Shown here one piece after another: positions 63,113 through 64,000 of a stretch of 64,000 nucleotides of DNA. The stretch's first letter is position 1. Every line of letters begins with the position of its first letter. Source of the stretch: Mycobacterium sp. (GTDB lineage: Bacteria; Actinomycetota; Actinomycetes; Mycobacteriales; Mycobacteriaceae); NCBI GenBank assembly GCA_018882965.1, contig VEQY01000015.1:1-64000 (forward strand), read 5' to 3'. The position numbers and the translations under genes were made by a program. A model generated the notes under the pieces. The model did no database searches and was not told the origin of the DNA. It saw only the letters and a program-made list of their open reading frames with translations.

Positions 63113-64000
63113 ATGACGGCGAACGCATTACCCGGCCTGCTTGCAGAACTAGGCGAAGCGGCTGCGGGAGTCGTCGTCACCGACCCCGACATCCTGGCCT
63201 CCTACCGCCATGACCGCGCCATGGACCCCGATGCCGGCACCCCGCTGGCCGTCGTGCGCCCGCACTGCACCGAGCACGTGCAGGCCGTGCTGCGCTGGGC
63301 CAGCGCGCACCGCGTCCCGGTGGTCACCCGCGGGGCGGGCACCGGGTTGTCCGGCGGCGCGAGTGCGGTCGACGGCGGCATCGTGCTGTCGACGGAGAAG
63401 ATGCGTGCGATCACCGTCGACCCGGTGACTCGCACCGCCGTCGTGCAACCCGGACTGCTCAACGCCGAGGTGAAGAAGGCGGTCGGCGAGTACGGCCTGT
63501 GGTACCCGCCCGATCCGTCGTCGTATGAGATCTGCAGCATCGGCGGCAACATCGCGACCAACGCCGGTGGCCTGTGCTGCGTGAAGTACGGCGTGACCAC
63601 CGACTACGTCCTCGGTCTGCAGGTGGTGCTGGCCGACGGGACCGCGGTGCGTCTCGGCGGGCCGCGCCTGAAGGATGTCGCCGGGCTTTCGCTCACCAAG
63701 CTCTTCGTCGGCAGCGAGGGCACCCTCGGGGTGATCACCGAGGTCACCCTGCGGCTGCTGCCGCCGCAGCACGTCGGGTCCACGGTGGTGGCCACGTTCG
63801 ACTCGGTGGAGTCTGCTGCCGGTTCGGTGGTCGCCATCACCAATCGGATCCGGCCGTCGATGCTGGAGTTCATGGACGCCGCGTCGATCAACGCCGTCGA
63901 GGACAAGTTGCGGATGGGGCTTGACCGCGATGCGGCCGCGATGATGATCGCCGCCTCCGACGACCGCGGCGAGGCCGCCCGCGACGACGCCGCCTTCATG
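63113..64000 (+). CDS. FAD-linked oxidase, GlcD/D-lactate dehydrogenase type (3' truncated by window)
   Basis: The first 296 codons of a VAO/PCMH-family flavoenzyme (Rv1257c-like), open to the window edge. The FAD-binding PCMH domain has VPVVTRGAGTGLSGGASA (about residues 66-83), PPDPSSYEICSIGGNIATNAGG and FVGSEGTLGVITEVTLRLL. Such enzymes oxidise 2-hydroxy acids such as glycolate or D-lactate. The start of the FAD-oxidase C domain is also visible. It is not a pseudogene: the frame is open throughout. Confidence 0.92.
   Translation, partial: MTANALPGLLAELGEAAAGVVVTDPDILASYRHDRAMDPDAGTPLAVVRPHCTEHVQAVLRWASAHRVPVVTRGAGTGLSGGASAVDGGIVLSTEKMRAITVDPVTRTAVVQPGLLNAEVKKAVGEYGLWYPPDPSSYEICSIGGNIATNAGGLCCVKYGVTTDYVLGLQVVLADGTAVRLGGPRLKDVAGLSLTKLFVGSEGTLGVITEVTLRLLPPQHVGSTVVATFDSVESAAGSVVAITNRIRPSMLEFMDAASINAVEDKLRMGLDRDAAAMMIAASDDRGEAARDDAAFM

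Overview
The window is GC-rich, densely coded actinobacterial chromosome from a mycobacterium, most likely a fast-growing Mycolicibacterium-type species. Evidence: a 16S rRNA gene directly downstream of murA; the short helix-18 form of 16S (no slow-grower extension); an ATP synthase operon with a fused b-delta subunit and a gamma-loop insert; MurA with Asp at the fosfomycin cysteine position; mycobacterial lipoproteins; and gene order largely collinear, as I recall it, with M. tuberculosis Rv1257c-Rv1315. I see no insertion sequence, prophage or CRISPR array.

Layout. 1-870: 5' part of the 16S gene (minus strand), its leader and one clear promoter. 875-2772: murA and a divergent cobalamin adenosyltransferase. 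2832-15582: a long minus-strand array read as rpmE, prfA, prmC, sua5, wecA, then atpI-B-E-F-H-A-G-D-C and a DUF2550 membrane protein. 15652-19012: rho with a long leader, then a DUF2256 zinc-finger protein and a FadD1/FadD17-like acyl-CoA synthetase. 19348-25805: argS-lysA-hom-thrC-thrB, an aspartate-family amino acid operon whose promoter faces a tRNA-Arg(CCG).

25936-34912 is the accessory part. It holds a tightly coupled four-gene unit (TDT-family transporter, luciferase-like F420 oxidoreductase, lactate 2-monooxygenase-like flavoenzyme, pyridoxamine-oxidase-fold protein) behind an Rrf2 regulator, and three consecutive genes for exported Ala/Gly-rich proteins with basic tails. All three of the latter are preceded by the same tandem motif, CTCAG(G/A)-N5-CTCAGG. 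35052-39217 is sulfate activation (cysD, cysNC, cysQ) with a perfect palindrome upstream of cysD, followed by a carbonic anhydrase.

39315-44723 is a dipeptide/oligopeptide ABC importer (oppBCDA). 44713-52985 carries an alpha/beta hydrolase, a wax-ester/DGAT acyltransferase, a Rad50/Mre11-like pair, a SixA phosphatase and two lipoproteins (lprC, lprB). 53123-56751 is a heterodimeric ABC exporter with one degenerate ATP site. 56754-64000 holds small unknown proteins, an Rv1264-like adenylyl cyclase, an amidase, HIT and Ddn-like proteins, a family-5 uracil-DNA glycosylase, a Tap-like efflux pump and a truncated FAD-linked oxidase.

Most of the window is core mycobacterial housekeeping. The less explained parts are the three-gene exported family with its shared promoter element, the Rrf2/TDT/LLM/LMO/PPOX unit beside the sulfur genes, and the hook-less Rad50-like ATPase. 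M. tuberculosis locus names are from memory, not from a search.
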